Shown here piece after piece: positions 35,653 to 44,669 of a stretch of DNA of 64,000 nucleotides. The stretch is from Telmatospirillum siberiense (lineage in GTDB: Bacteria; Pseudomonadota; Alphaproteobacteria; Rhodospirillales; Magnetospirillaceae): the NCBI RefSeq assembly GCF_002845745.1, contig NZ_PIUM01000027.1:23737-87736 (forward strand), given 5' to 3'. Position numbers and translations under genes: made by a program. The stretch's first letter is position 1, and each line of letters begins with the position of its first letter. The notes beneath the pieces are model-generated. The model was given only the letters and a program-made list of their open reading frames with translations, was not told where the DNA came from and searched no databases.

Positions 35653-36017
35653 GCCCAAAGATCATCAAAACTCCGCCCTATTCTCGCCACACTCGACCTC
35701 TAATTTTTGTCCTCAGAGCGGAACTGGTGGTGACAACGTCCTCCCGAACCCCCCCTTTCGGTAGCGGCAAATCAAAGTCCCATCAGGTTCGCGACCCTGT
35801 ACCGGACGCTCTCGTGCGAAATCGCCTGGTACAGTGTCAACTTCGCGGAAGGTCCTTGCGCTCCCCCCAAGCCCTGGTCCACGCGGAGAGGACGAACGGG
35901 AAAATGGCCGGCGGACGAGTTTGCCCCACACGCTCTCCGCCGGTTTCCCGAAAAGTTGGCCGCTTGTCGCCGCGGTCGAGAAAGCCGGGCCGCCCCCATC
36001 GGCCCGGCTTTTTCTTT
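35653..36017 (+). ncRNA. Candidate structured RNA bounded by two rightward terminators
   Basis: About 360 bases with no supported protein gene, starting after one terminator and ending in another, so something transcribed rightward should begin here. Several internal pairings are visible: CTGTACC...GGTACAG (near 35800-35835), CAGG...CCTG around 35790, and CCGGCGGA...TCCGCCGG (about 35910-35945). The signatures of RNase P RNA, tmRNA, 4.5S RNA were looked for on both strands and not found. Could also be a long leader or a decayed region. Confidence 0.35.
35981..36017 (+). terminator. Intrinsic terminator before the cobT 3' end
   Basis: A 12-base perfect stem (AAAGCCGGGCCG with CGGCCCGGCTTT), seven-base loop, then TTTCTTT. 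It reads rightward and lies 60 bases from the convergent cobT stop; on the other strand the A-rich flank gives a weaker leftward signal that may also end cobT. Confidence 0.85.
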
Positions 36018-36076
36018 GTCCGCGAGGCTGGCGGAATCACGGATCCTTAAGCAACCCGCGATGAGACGACGGGACC

Positions 36077-37963
36077 CTACCGCGCCCGGCGGCGTGACAG
36101 CGGCGTTTCCTCTTCGAACAGATTGGCCAGTTGCTGAAGCATGGTACCGCCCAATTCCTCGGCATCCATGATGGTCACCGCGCGCCGATAGTAGCGGGTA
36201 ACGTCATGGCCGATACCGATCGCCGCCAGTTCCACCGGCGTCGAGGTCTCGATCCAGCCGATCACTTCGCGCAGGTGGCGCTCCAGATAGCTGCCCGTAT
36301 TGACCGAAAGGGTCGAATCGTCGACGGGCGCCCCATCGGAGATGACCATCAGGATGCGGCGCTGCTCGGGCCGGCAGATCAGCCGGTTATAGGCCCAAAG
36401 CAGAGCCTCGCCGTCGATGTTTTCCTTGAGGATGCCTTCCCGCAACATCAGGCCGAGATTCTTGCGGGCACGACGCCAGGGCAGGTCGGCCGCCTTATAG
36501 ATGATATGGCGCAAATCGTTGAGACGCCCCGGATTGGCGGGCTTGCCGTCGGCCACCCATTTCTCCCGCGCCTGGCCGCCCTTCCATGCCCGCGTGGTGA
36601 AGCCCAGAAGCTCCACCTTGACGCCACAACGCTCCAGCGTCCGCGCCAGAATGTCGGCGCTCATGGCGGCGACGGTAATCGGACGGCCCCGCATCGAGCC
36701 GGAATTATCAATCAGCAGGCTGACCACCGTATCGCGGAAATCGGTGTCTTTTTCCTGTTTGAAGGACAGGCTTTGAGTGGGATTGGTGACCACCCGGGCC
36801 AAACGCCCGGCATCGAGCAACCCCTCCTCCAGATCGAAATCCCAGGCCCGCGTCTGCTTGGCCATCAGGCGCCGCTGAAGGCGGTTGGCCAAACGGCTGA
36901 CCACCCCATGCAGATGCAAAAGCTGCTGGTCGAGTTGGTGGCGCAGTCGCTGCAACTCGTCGGGATCGCATAATTCGGCGGCGTCGACGGTCTGGTCGAA
37001 AGCGGTGGCGTAAGCCACGTAAGGCCGTTCCAGGGGATCGTTGCGCAAGGATTCGCCGGGCCGGTGGCGGGCCGGGCCGCCCGCTTCCTCGCTGCCGTGA
37101 CCGGGAACCAGCGTCGGGTCTCCATCGCCCGCCTCGCCCTCCTGGGCGCTCATGCTCTCGGCCTCGCCGGTGGCCGTATCGCCCGATCCCTCGGAGGAAC
37201 TCGCGCCGCCCTCGCTGCCGTCCTTCTTCTCCTGCGGGCCGGAATTGGCGCCCTCGGCATCCTGCTGCTCGTCCGCCTCGCCCTCGTCTGGAGGTTCGTC
37301 CTCGAAATGCTCGATATCCAGGGCGGCGATCAAATCGCGCAACGCCCGGGCGAAACGGTCCTGATCGGCCAGGGTTTCCGTCAGGTTCGAGAAGCTATGG
37401 CCGGCTTTTTCCTCGACGAAGGTTCTCCATAAATCCACCGCATGCCGGGCCGAGGGCGGCACCGGTTGCCCGGTGAAACGCTCGCGGGCGATCAGACGGA
37501 CCGCCTCGGACAGCGGAACCTGTTCCTTCTGGGCGATGGAGGCGTAACCTTCGCTGCGGTAGCGGGCTTCCAGCGCGGAGGCGAGATTGATCGCCACGCC
37601 CCGCATGATGCGCGACCCCAGAGCCTCCACCCGCGCCTGGGCCACCGCGTTGTAGATGTCCTTGGCGTCCTGGCCATGCGGCATGCGCCGTCTATGCACG
37701 GCCTCGTCGTGGAAGCGCAATCGAAGCGCCACCGAATCGGCGGCGCCGCGCAGCCGCGCAATATCCTCGGCCAGGATCTTGCGCGGCGGCGACGGCAGGC
37801 GCACCTGGTTGTCGCGAAGCGCCGGGGCCCCGACGGCGTAATTGACGATCACATCGTCACGCCCCGCGATGGCCCGCACAACGGCCGAGGTCGTCCGCTT
37901 GACCAGTTCGGCCGGCGCCTCGTCGTGATTGCCGAACAGACGCTTATCGCCGCCCTTTTCCAT
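36077..37963 (-). CDS. cobT: Cobaltochelatase subunit CobT
   Basis: Part of the ATP-dependent CobN-CobS-CobT complex that inserts cobalt into hydrogenobyrinic acid a,c-diamide in aerobic B12 synthesis. The 628 residues comprise an N-terminal helical part, a long acidic Glu/Asp/Gly/Ser linker (about residues 215-300) and a C-terminal von Willebrand A domain with the MIDAS motif [12 protein letters not shown] near 416. It is followed upstream in the transcript by cobS 15 bases away. CobN is not in this window. Confidence 0.95.
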   Translation of the reverse strand: MEKGGDKRLFGNHDEAPAELVKRTTSAVVRAIAGRDDVIVNYAVGAPALRDNQVRLPSPPRKILAEDIARLRGAADSVALRLRFHDEAVHRRRMPHGQDAKDIYNAVAQARVEALGSRIMRGVAINLASALEARYRSEGYASIAQKEQVPLSEAVRLIARERFTGQPVPPSARHAVDLWRTFVEEKAGHSFSNLTETLADQDRFARALRDLIAALDIEHFEDEPPDEGEADEQQDAEGANSGPQEKKDGSEGGASSSEGSGDTATGEAESMSAQEGEAGDGDPTLVPGHGSEEAGGPARHRPGESLRNDPLERPYVAYATAFDQTVDAAELCDPDELQRLRHQLDQQLLHLHGVVSRLANRLQRRLMAKQTRAWDFDLEEGLLDAGRLARVVTNPTQSLSFKQEKDTDFRDTVVSLLIDNSGSMRGRPITVAAMSADILARTLERCGVKVELLGFTTRAWKGGQAREKWVADGKPANPGRLNDLRHIIYKAADLPWRRARKNLGLMLREGILKENIDGEALLWAYNRLICRPEQRRILMVISDGAPVDDSTLSVNTGSYLERHLREVIGWIETSTPVELAAIGIGHDVTRYYRRAVTIMDAEELGGTMLQQLANLFEEETPLSRRRAR

Positions 37964-37978
37964 GATGTTGCGCGCCCG

Positions 37979-38977
37979 TCAGCCCAAAACCACGCGGGCC
38001 ATGGTCTCCGGCAGCTCGACACCGAAACAGCGCTGGTAATACTCCGCCACGATCGATTGCTCGGTCTCGTCGCACTTGTTGAGGAAGGTAAGACGGAAGG
38101 CGAAGCCGACATCGTTGAAGATCTGGGTGTTTTCCGCCCAGGTCAGCACGGTGCGGGGACTCATCACCGTCGAGATATCGCCGTTGATGAAGCCCTGGCG
38201 GGTCAGATCGGCCACCCGGACCATATTGTTGATGGTATCCCGGCCCTCGCCATTGTCGAAGGCGGCAATCTTGGCCAGCACGATGGCCACTTCGGCGTCA
38301 TGTTCCAGATAGTTCAGCGTCGCCACGATATTCCAGCGGTCCATCTGGCCCTGATTGATCTGCTGGGTGCCGTGATAAAGGCCGGTGGTGTCGCCCAGGC
38401 CGACCGTATTGGCGGTGGCGAACAGCCGGAAGGCGGGGTGGGGACGGATGACCCGGCTTTGATCGAGCAGCGTCAACTTGCCTTCGACCTCCAGCACCCG
38501 CTGGATGACGAACATCACGTCGGGCCGGCCGGCATCGTATTCATCGAACACCAAAGCGGTCGCGTGCTGCAACGCCCACGGCAGGATGCCCTCGCGGAAC
38601 TCGGTGATCTGCTGTCCATCCTTCAGCACGATGGCGTCCTTGCCGATCAGATCGATGCGGCTGACGTGGCTGTCGAGGTTGACGCGGATGCAGGGCCAGT
38701 TGAGGCGGGACGCCACCTGTTCGATGTGTGTCGATTTCCCGGTGCCGTGATAGCCCTGCACCATGACGCGCCGGTTGAAGGCGAAACCGGCGAGGATGGC
38801 CAGGGTGGTGTCGTGATCGAAACGGTAGCTGTCGTCCCGGTCCGGAACATATTCCGTGGTGCTGGAAAAAGCCGGCACCATCAGGTCGGTGTCGAGCCCG
38901 AAGGTCTGGCGCACCGAGATCTGGATGTCGGGCGTGCCCAAGGGGTTGTCCGAGGCCAGAGTGGTGAAGTCATTCAT
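37979..38977 (-). CDS. cobS: Cobaltochelatase subunit CobS (AAA+ ATPase)
   Basis: AAA+ motor of the cobaltochelatase, working as a ring with CobT. Walker [10 protein letters not shown] is at residues 75-83, Walker [11 protein letters not shown] near 135, and sensor residues in [13 protein letters not shown]. The 332-residue length from the ATG at 38977 matches the family; an upstream in-frame extension lacks homology. It lies directly before cobT, and the J-domain gene 49 bases upstream completes a common alphaproteobacterial trio. Confidence 0.96.
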   Translation of the reverse strand: MNDFTTLASDNPLGTPDIQISVRQTFGLDTDLMVPAFSSTTEYVPDRDDSYRFDHDTTLAILAGFAFNRRVMVQGYHGTGKSTHIEQVASRLNWPCIRVNLDSHVSRIDLIGKDAIVLKDGQQITEFREGILPWALQHATALVFDEYDAGRPDVMFVIQRVLEVEGKLTLLDQSRVIRPHPAFRLFATANTVGLGDTTGLYHGTQQINQGQMDRWNIVATLNYLEHDAEVAIVLAKIAAFDNGEGRDTINNMVRVADLTRQGFINGDISTVMSPRTVLTWAENTQIFNDVGFAFRLTFLNKCDETEQSIVAEYYQRCFGVELPETMARVVLG

Positions 38978-39026
38978 GGAAGTACTGCTTTCGACTGAAC
39001 TGAAAAAGGGCGGCAAGCCCGAGCGA

Positions 39027-39599
39027 TTATGACAAATTTAGGCTCTCTCGGAGGGTTTTGTAAGCCTGACCGATTCGTTTGAATCGCTCTTCGGCTTCTT
39101 TATCCCCTCCATTGGCGTCCGGATGGTGCAATTTGCACAGTTCCTTGTAGCGGGCCTTGAGAATATCCGGAGTAAGCGGCCCGCTCAAATCCATCACCCG
39201 CATCGCCTGCTCTTCCGCCGTCGAAGCCTGGCTTCTCTCCGGCGGACCTTGCCAGAAATCCTCGCTGAACACATGGAAGGGATCCTTGATGTGCTCGGGA
39301 TTGATGTGATGATTGGCGCCCATGCGTCCGAGCGGCCAGGTCGGCCGCTGCCAGGTCGTATCGAGCCGGACCATCCGCTCGATCTCCTCGGGCCGCATGC
39401 CGGCGTAGTAGTCCCAGGCGGCATTGTAGGCCCGGACGTGATCGAGGCAGAAATAGTAATAATCGGTCAAGGTTTCACGTGATTTGGGCGCACGGAATTC
39501 CCCCTCCCCCCGGCAACCCGGATGGTCGCAGGCCCGCTGATTGGCATTGGCCTCCGGTTTGCCGCGCGGAGGCCAGAATTTTCGTGATTGCCCGTTCAT
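39027..39599 (-). CDS. J-domain (DnaJ-like) protein
   Basis: A 190-residue cytoplasmic protein. The J domain is at the C-terminus (about residues 135-190) with the essential HPD motif in [17 protein letters not shown]. The N-terminal region has CDHPGC and CLDHV, a Cys pattern that might bind zinc. Proteins of this type sit beside cobS in many alphaproteobacteria and may help assemble the chelatase with Hsp70; that is inference. The start is the ATG at 39599 or a GTG two codons earlier. Divergent from bolA. Confidence 0.86.
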   Translation of the reverse strand: MNGQSRKFWPPRGKPEANANQRACDHPGCRGEGEFRAPKSRETLTDYYYFCLDHVRAYNAAWDYYAGMRPEEIERMVRLDTTWQRPTWPLGRMGANHHINPEHIKDPFHVFSEDFWQGPPERSQASTAEEQAMRVMDLSGPLTPDILKARYKELCKLHHPDANGGDKEAEERFKRIGQAYKTLRESLNLS

Positions 39600-39719
39600 G
39601 ATCACCCACTATGAGCGCAAGCCTGAAAGCTGGCAATATCCCGGCGCCCCTCGCCGCAACGAAGCCGCCGGCGGGCCGGGTGCCGTCTTCGAGGTCATTT
39701 TAGAGACAAGGAATGCCGC

Positions 39720-39998
39720 ATGCAGGTGCGTAATCTGATCCAACAAAAGCTGACCGCCGGTCTTTCGCCCGAGCGCCTGGACATCGTCGATGAATCGCAC
39801 CGCCACCAGGGGCACGCGGGAACCAGCGCGGAAGGGGAAAGCCATTTTCACATAGAGATCGTCTCGGCCGCCTTCGAAGGCAAGTCCGCCGTGGCCCGCC
39901 AGCGCCTGGTCTATGATCTGCTGGCCGACGAATTGAAAACGCGGATTCACGCGTTGTCGCTCAAGACCCGGACGCCGGCCGAAACCAAGACCCCCTGA
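39720..39998 (+). CDS. bolA: BolA family protein
   Basis: A 92-residue BolA/IbaG protein. BolA proteins pair with monothiol glutaredoxins to handle [2Fe-2S] clusters and affect envelope genes. The helix-turn-helix-like core has LDIVDESHRHQGHAG, ESHFHIEIVSAAFEGKS and ARQRLVYDLLADEL. AAGGAA lies six bases before the ATG. It is divergent from the J-domain gene, as in many relatives. Confidence 0.93.
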   Translation: MQVRNLIQQKLTAGLSPERLDIVDESHRHQGHAGTSAEGESHFHIEIVSAAFEGKSAVARQRLVYDLLADELKTRIHALSLKTRTPAETKTP

Positions 39999-40150
39999 AA
40001 AGTCCCGCCATCCCGCTCCGTCACGCGCCGATCAGGGTGAGCCCGGCATCGGCGCGAACCGGGCATCTCAACCAAAGTTTACTAATCGGCACCGGTACCG
40101 ATGAGTATTTTCGTTGCATTCTTTTAAGACTAATGCATAGTTTTGACACC

Positions 40151-40186
40151 ATCCGTTTACACAAGCATGCCGTTTGGTAAACGGAT
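40151..40186. promoter_or_regulatory. Palindromic operator candidate upstream of the RHH gene
   Basis: ATCCGTTTAC at 40151-40160 is mirrored perfectly by GTAAACGGAT at 40177-40186. A nested palindrome CCGTTT-GGT-AAACGG occupies 40170-40184, so three CCGTTT half-sites lie within 36 bases. TTGACA hexamers flank both sides (40143-40148 and 40186-40191). This is a likely binding site, perhaps for the RHH protein encoded downstream. Confidence 0.5.
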
Positions 40187-40241
40187 TGACATAAACTCCC
40201 GAAACGGGAGACATCCTTTGAGGGAAGAATGGAAGGTCGCG

Positions 40242-40604
40242 ATGGTTGTGAGCTCTCTGCGCAATCGGAACGTGACCATCGGGGGCCGTCGGACGAGCAT
40301 GAAGCTCGAACCGGGTATGTGGGACGCTCTCGATGAGATATGTTGCCGTGAAAGCATGGCAATTCACGATATTTGCACACGAATCGCCAAAGATCATAAG
40401 GGTTATAATCTGACGGCGGCCACGCGTGCTTTCATTCTGGCCTATTTCCGGGCCGCAGCCACCGAAGATGGTCATCTCGGGGCGGGGCACGGCCTGATCG
40501 GCGATCAGCGAGGCCGGGTCGACCGCAAGCTGGCCCCCAGGATGGCGATCGGCACCCCGGGTGGCGCCTCCCTGCCGATCAATCGGCGAATGGCCGGCGG
40601 CTGA
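40242..40604 (+). CDS. Ribbon-helix-helix domain protein
   Basis: A 120-residue protein of the RHH_4 type. The segment SSLRNRNVTIGGRRTSMKLE (DNA-contacting strand) and the two helices through MWDALDEICCRESMAIHDIC form the ribbon-helix-helix unit; the Gly/Pro-rich tail is unstructured. It probably binds DNA as a dimer and may regulate itself through the palindrome at 40151-40186. AAGG five bases upstream supports the ATG at 40242. A palindromic repeat begins nine bases after the stop. Confidence 0.8.
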   Translation: MVVSSLRNRNVTIGGRRTSMKLEPGMWDALDEICCRESMAIHDICTRIAKDHKGYNLTAATRAFILAYFRAAATEDGHLGAGHGLIGDQRGRVDRKLAPRMAIGTPGGASLPINRRMAGG

Positions 40605-40613
40605 CCCCAGATC

Positions 40614-40699
40614 CTAAGGGCTTGTCGCGAAATAATCGCTCCAATCCCTTAGTTTCATATGACGCCTCCGCTCCAGCGGGCTCAAGCGTCGCCGAGCGG
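40614..40699. repeat. Palindromic repeat module, copy C
   Basis: Imperfect hairpin (CTAAGGG...CCCTTAG, 40614-40652) with the GCGA-AATAATCGCTCC centre, followed by CATATGACGCCTCCG and a GCCGAGCGG end. Related to copies A (3652-3842) and B (49901-49995). It lies between converging genes, and the last codons and stop of the DUF2889 gene fall inside it. Confidence 0.7.
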
Positions 40700-41248
40700 A
40701 TCCGTCGCCCGGCGCGTGGAAAATTGTGGCCATTCGCGTGCCACCACCTCGCCGTCGGCGGCGAGAGCATGGCAGCTGTCGATGATGCGCGGCCGCGCCC
40801 CGTTTCCCGCCTCCGCCCCGATCAGCGGAGCCAGGGTCTGAAAGGCCGTGGTGGCCAGCGGCCCCATCAGCTCGACGAGGTGAGTGCAGCCTGCGGTTTT
40901 CCCAAACCGCTCCCGCACCGTCCGCAGAAATCCCGGACCGAGGCATACGCCCTCAAGGCTGGAAAAAGCCGGGGCCACCGCGCCGCAGATGGAAAAGGGC
41001 GCGTGAAGGGTCACCGCCTCGGCTTTCCGGATGATATAGGCGTCATCGATAGTCAGACGGACGACCATCTCATGGATCGGCTCGCCGGCGGCGATGACGC
41101 CGCCGCGATCGCGGTTGGCGAAATCGTAAGCCTTGGTGTCGATCAGATGCCCCTCGATATCCCAAAGCCCGTCGTTGCGCCGAAATCCCTGGCAGACCAC
41201 CCGGCGCGTGTGAATCGGCCGGCGATCCGCCGGAGGAGAAAGGCTCAT
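40682..41248 (-). CDS. DUF2889 domain protein
   Basis: A 188-residue soluble protein. RRVVCQGFRRNDGLWDIEGHLIDTKAY is the diagnostic opening of DUF2889, and the later LRTVRERFGKTAGCTHLVELMGPLA fits the family. Function is unknown; some members sit near aromatic-compound genes. Its ATG overlaps the stop of the CorC-like gene, so it is the last member of an aroK-aroB-corC message. Its C-terminal codons are encoded by the palindromic repeat. Confidence 0.82.
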   Translation of the reverse strand: MSLSPPADRRPIHTRRVVCQGFRRNDGLWDIEGHLIDTKAYDFANRDRGGVIAAGEPIHEMVVRLTIDDAYIIRKAEAVTLHAPFSICGAVAPAFSSLEGVCLGPGFLRTVRERFGKTAGCTHLVELMGPLATTAFQTLAPLIGAEAGNGARPRIIDSCHALAADGEVVAREWPQFSTRRATDPLGDA

Positions 41249-42519
41249 GCGCCCTGTTCCGAATCGTCGGCCTTGGGAGGAGTCAAGCGCAGCGAGGTGA
41301 TCTGGTTGCGCAGCCGCCGCAGAACCTCGAAACGGAATCCGTGGAACAGGAAACTCTGTCCGACTTCCGGAATCATGCGGGATTCATGGAGAAGCAGGCC
41401 GGCGATGGTCGAAGCGTCCTCATCGGGAAGCCGCCAATCATATTCGCGATTGAGGTCGCGGATGGTGACGTCGCCATTCACGATGAAGGAACCGTCCGTC
41501 TGGGGTTTCACCCCGGCCACCAGGACGTCGTGCTCGTCGGAAATGTCGCCGACGATTTCCTCGATGATATCTTCCAGCGTCACCACCCCCAGCAGCGTGC
41601 CGTACTCGTCGACCACCAGGGCGAAATGTTCGCGCCTTTTACGAAACGCCTGCAACTGATCGAGCAGGGATGTCGAATCGGGAATAAACCAGGGGGGGGC
41701 CGCCAGACCGACGATATCGATGTCGTCGATCTCCCCCGTATTCTCCCGCACCGCCCTCAGCAGATCCTTGGAATGGATCACGCCGACAATATTATCCGGT
41801 TCACCGCGCCAAAGCGGCAGACGGGTGTAGGGCGACGCCGTCACCTGGTCGAGGATCGCCGAAACCGACATGTCGGCATTGATCGTCGCCACATTTTTGC
41901 GATGGACCATGATCTCGCCGACCTCGACATCGCCCAGGTCGAGGATCGAACGCAGCATCTTACGCTCGTGATTGACGCCGTCTTCCACCGTGTGGATATC
42001 GATGGCGCCGCGCAGTTCGGCCATGGTCGCCTCCGGCCCGATCGAGGCCCGCAAGGGAACGCCGGCCAGCCGCAGCATGGCATTGACCAGGGCCTGGACG
42101 CCGAGAATCAACGGGCCGAACAACCAGACGACGCCGCGCATCACCGGAGCCATGCCCAGCGCCAGGGCGTTGGCCTGATGGATCGCCAGGGTCTTCGGCA
42201 AAATCTCGCAGAAAATCAGCACCACGACCGTCATCGTCACGGTGCCGTAGGCGACGCCGGCGTCGCCGAACAGCCCGATGGCCACCGAGGTGGCCATCGC
42301 CGAAGCGGAAATCTGCACCAGGGTATTGCCGAGCAGGATCGACCCCAGCAACCGCTCCTTGCGATTATGCAGACGGTTGACCAGGGCCGCCCGGCTGTCG
42401 CCTTCGATTTCAAGCTGATGCATCAGGGGCCGGGAAACGACGGTAAGCGAGGTTTCGGCACAACTGAAAAAGAACAGCAGCAGCAACAGAACGACGACGA
42501 GAACGATGTCGACGATCAT
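41245..42519 (-). CDS. CNNM/CorC-family transporter (DUF21, CBS pair, CorC domain)
   Basis: Inner-membrane protein of 424 residues. The N-terminal DUF21 membrane domain (MIVDIVLVVVLLLLLFFFSCAETSL...) has about four helices. A CBS pair (about 205-330) and a C-terminal FAD-binding-like CorC_HlyC domain (DGSFIVNGDVTIRDLNREYDW) follow. Relatives move or regulate magnesium and cobalt; the old hemolysin label is misleading. Start and stop overlap neighbours by four bases on both sides (aroB and DUF2889), a tightly coupled unit. Confidence 0.92.
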   Translation of the reverse strand: MIVDIVLVVVLLLLLFFFSCAETSLTVVSRPLMHQLEIEGDSRAALVNRLHNRKERLLGSILLGNTLVQISASAMATSVAIGLFGDAGVAYGTVTMTVVVLIFCEILPKTLAIHQANALALGMAPVMRGVVWLFGPLILGVQALVNAMLRLAGVPLRASIGPEATMAELRGAIDIHTVEDGVNHERKMLRSILDLGDVEVGEIMVHRKNVATINADMSVSAILDQVTASPYTRLPLWRGEPDNIVGVIHSKDLLRAVRENTGEIDDIDIVGLAAPPWFIPDSTSLLDQLQAFRKRREHFALVVDEYGTLLGVVTLEDIIEEIVGDISDEHDVLVAGVKPQTDGSFIVNGDVTIRDLNREYDWRLPDEDASTIAGLLLHESRMIPEVGQSFLFHGFRFEVLRRLRNQITSLRLTPPKADDSEQGA

Positions 42520-43643
42520 GACCGGGCGACTCCCGCGCGACCGATCGCCGCGTCGAGCACGTTTTTCAAAGTCGCGGCAGGAACGTCCGGGGACAGGAAG
42601 GCCTGCCCGATGCCCCGCGCCAGGACGAAGGTGACGCGGCCGTCCTTGACCTTCTTGTCCTTGCCGAAATGCGCCAACAACCGCTCGACGCTCCATTCAC
42701 CGCCGGGAAGCGGCGGCAGGCAGACGGGCAGGCCGACGGTGTGAAGATGACGGACCAGGCGGTCGCGGTCGGCGGCCGGACACAACCCCATGGCCACCGA
42801 CAGATCGAAGGCCAGGACCATTCCGATCGACACCGCCTCGCCATGCAGCAGCAATTCGCCGTAGCCCCCTTCGGCCTCCAGGGCATGAGCGAAGGTATGG
42901 CCGAGGTTGAGCAACGCCCGCTGGCCGGACTCGCGCTCGTCGGCGGCGACGATGCGGGCCTTGGCCCGGCAACTGGTCAACACCGCCTGACGGCCGGCCT
43001 GCGCGTCGGCGGCCACGACGGCGACGCCGCGGGTTTCCAGCCAGTCGAAAAAGGCGGGATCGTCGATCAGGCCGTATTTGACCACTTCGGCGTAACCGGC
43101 TTTCAATTCGCGCGGCGGCAAGGTGGACAGCACGTCGATGTCGGCCAGCACGGCGCGCGGCTGATAGAAGCTGCCGACCAGATTCTTGCCCTGCCGGGTA
43201 TTGATCCCGGTCTTGCCGCCGACCGAGCTATCGACCTGGGACAGCAAGGTGGTGGGAATCTGCACGAAAGGCACGCCGCGCAGAAGGACCGAGGCGGCGA
43301 AGCCGGTCAGATCGCCGATGACGCCGCCGCCGAAGGCGATGATGGTGGTGCCACGCTCGCAGCGCGCCTCCAGCATCGCGTCGAGCAGGCTTTCCAGATG
43401 CGGAAAACTCTTGGTCTGCTCGCCGGCCGGCAGAACCACGCCGTGATTATCGAGCCCGGCGTCGTCCAGCGACTCCTTCAAGGCTTCGAGATGCAATCCT
43501 TCGATATTCTCGTCGGTGACGACGAACACCTTTGGCGCGGCAAGAAGGGGACGCAAAATATGTCCGGCCCGGGACAGCAGGCCCGATCCCACGTGGATGT
43601 CGTAGGAACGCTCGCCCAGGGCGACGGTAATCGCAGAGGTCAT
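42516..43643 (-). CDS. aroB: 3-dehydroquinate synthase
   Basis: Second step of the shikimate pathway, turning DAHP into 3-dehydroquinate. The NAD-binding region has VLPAGEQTKSFPHLESLLDAML and IAFGGGVIGDLTGFAAS, and the zinc-site helices carry LNLGHTFAHALEAE and HGEAVSIGM. The ATG at 43643 gives 375 residues, the normal size. It is preceded by aroK, 52 bases away, and its stop overlaps the CorC-like start. Confidence 0.96.
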   Translation of the reverse strand: MTSAITVALGERSYDIHVGSGLLSRAGHILRPLLAAPKVFVVTDENIEGLHLEALKESLDDAGLDNHGVVLPAGEQTKSFPHLESLLDAMLEARCERGTTIIAFGGGVIGDLTGFAASVLLRGVPFVQIPTTLLSQVDSSVGGKTGINTRQGKNLVGSFYQPRAVLADIDVLSTLPPRELKAGYAEVVKYGLIDDPAFFDWLETRGVAVVAADAQAGRQAVLTSCRAKARIVAADERESGQRALLNLGHTFAHALEAEGGYGELLLHGEAVSIGMVLAFDLSVAMGLCPAADRDRLVRHLHTVGLPVCLPPLPGGEWSVERLLAHFGKDKKVKDGRVTFVLARGIGQAFLSPDVPAATLKNVLDAAIGRAGVARS

Positions 43644-43695
43644 CAGCACAAGTCTCGCAAAATTCAGCCCACCCGGATCCCGGTTCGGACGCGGC

Positions 43696-44262
43696 TCAGG
43701 TCTGGGGTTCCGACACAGGCAAGGGGTCGCCGACATAATCGGCGATCGCCCTTACCACCCTGTCGACCGTCGTTTCCGGCGGCCGGTCCATCGAATCGAC
43801 CGTAACATCGGCCAGAGCGTAAGTACCGTAACGCTTTTCGATCAATCCCCGCAGAATGTCGCGCGGATTTCCCGTTTTCAACAATGGCCGGTGGTCGCGC
43901 CCCGCCGTCCTCTTGGTCAACAGCTCGAGATCGGCACGCAACCATACCGAGATCGCCCTTTCGGCGATCACCTGACGGGTTTCGGCGTCCATGAAGGCCC
44001 CACCGCCAGTGGCCAGGATGCACAGAGGTCCTTCGAGCAGACGACGCACCACGCGGCGCTCGCCATCGCGAAACGCCGGCTCGCCATATTGGGCGAAGAT
44101 TTCGCTGATCGTGCAGCCGGCGGCCGCCTCGATCTCAACGTCGGCGTCAACGAAAGGAAGGCCGAGCCGAGCGGCCAGACGCCGTCCGACACAGCTTTTT
44201 CCGGCGCCCATCAGGCCCACCAGGGCCACGGATCGGGGAAGATTGAGACTATCAGAGGCCAT
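43696..44262 (-). CDS. aroK: Shikimate kinase
   Basis: ATP-dependent phosphorylation of shikimate. Walker A GLMGAGKS is at residues 16-23, FVDADVEIE carries the magnesium/shikimate Asp, ATGGGAF and RDHRPLL hold the substrate glycines and the lid arginine. At 188 residues it is slightly longer than E. coli AroK, with a short extra N-terminus. It heads the aroK-aroB-corC-DUF2889 run and is divergent from the gene set leading to xerD. Confidence 0.95.
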   Translation of the reverse strand: MASDSLNLPRSVALVGLMGAGKSCVGRRLAARLGLPFVDADVEIEAAAGCTISEIFAQYGEPAFRDGERRVVRRLLEGPLCILATGGGAFMDAETRQVIAERAISVWLRADLELLTKRTAGRDHRPLLKTGNPRDILRGLIEKRYGTYALADVTVDSMDRPPETTVDRVVRAIADYVGDPLPVSEPQT

Positions 44263-44528
44263 GCTCGAACTCGGCGATAGGAAAAATTGAGGTGGACGCG
44301 CGCAAGTCTCCGGAAATCACGCCCGGGGGATTTCCGTGGAACCATCCGGCAAGATTGAACTCCTCCGGCCGTACCGATAAACTTCCGTCGTTCGCCATGG
44401 TTAAACCCTAACACAATCCAGCAGGCCTGTATGCGTATCCGGGGCCACCGCCCCGCAAGGCCGGCCCTGGCCTTGTATCCGTCCAGTCGCGTGCCGTCCA
44501 TAAGTCTTGCAAAAGGCAGTTTACTTCG

Positions 44529-44669
44529 ATGAGCAGTTTGGTTCGAGTTGTCGTCGTCCTGGTCGTGGTCATTCTGGTCGGCGGGATCGTCGCCCTGTCC
44601 ATGTGGGATATCCCCGCCCCCTCCTCGAAGATCGAAAAGGTCATACCGGATGAGCGCTTCCAGCGTTGA
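44529..44669 (+). CDS. Small single-pass membrane protein
   Basis: A 46-codon frame: an N-terminal hydrophobic helix of alternating Val/Leu/Ile (about residues 4-24) followed by a short polar tail ending DERFQR. It overlaps the start of the next gene by 20 bases, which supports real translation in the operon leading to xerD. A similar-sized frame is often annotated as hypothetical in this position. No function can be given. Confidence 0.6.
   Translation: MSSLVRVVVVLVVVILVGGIVALSMWDIPAPSSKIEKVIPDERFQR

Noticed and set aside
35653..36017. RNase P RNA, tmRNA or 4.5S RNA
   Set aside because: I looked on both strands for the GAGGAAAGTCC/ACAGAAA motifs, a tag-peptide frame with tRNA-like ends, and the GGAAG/AGCAG tetraloop region; none is present.
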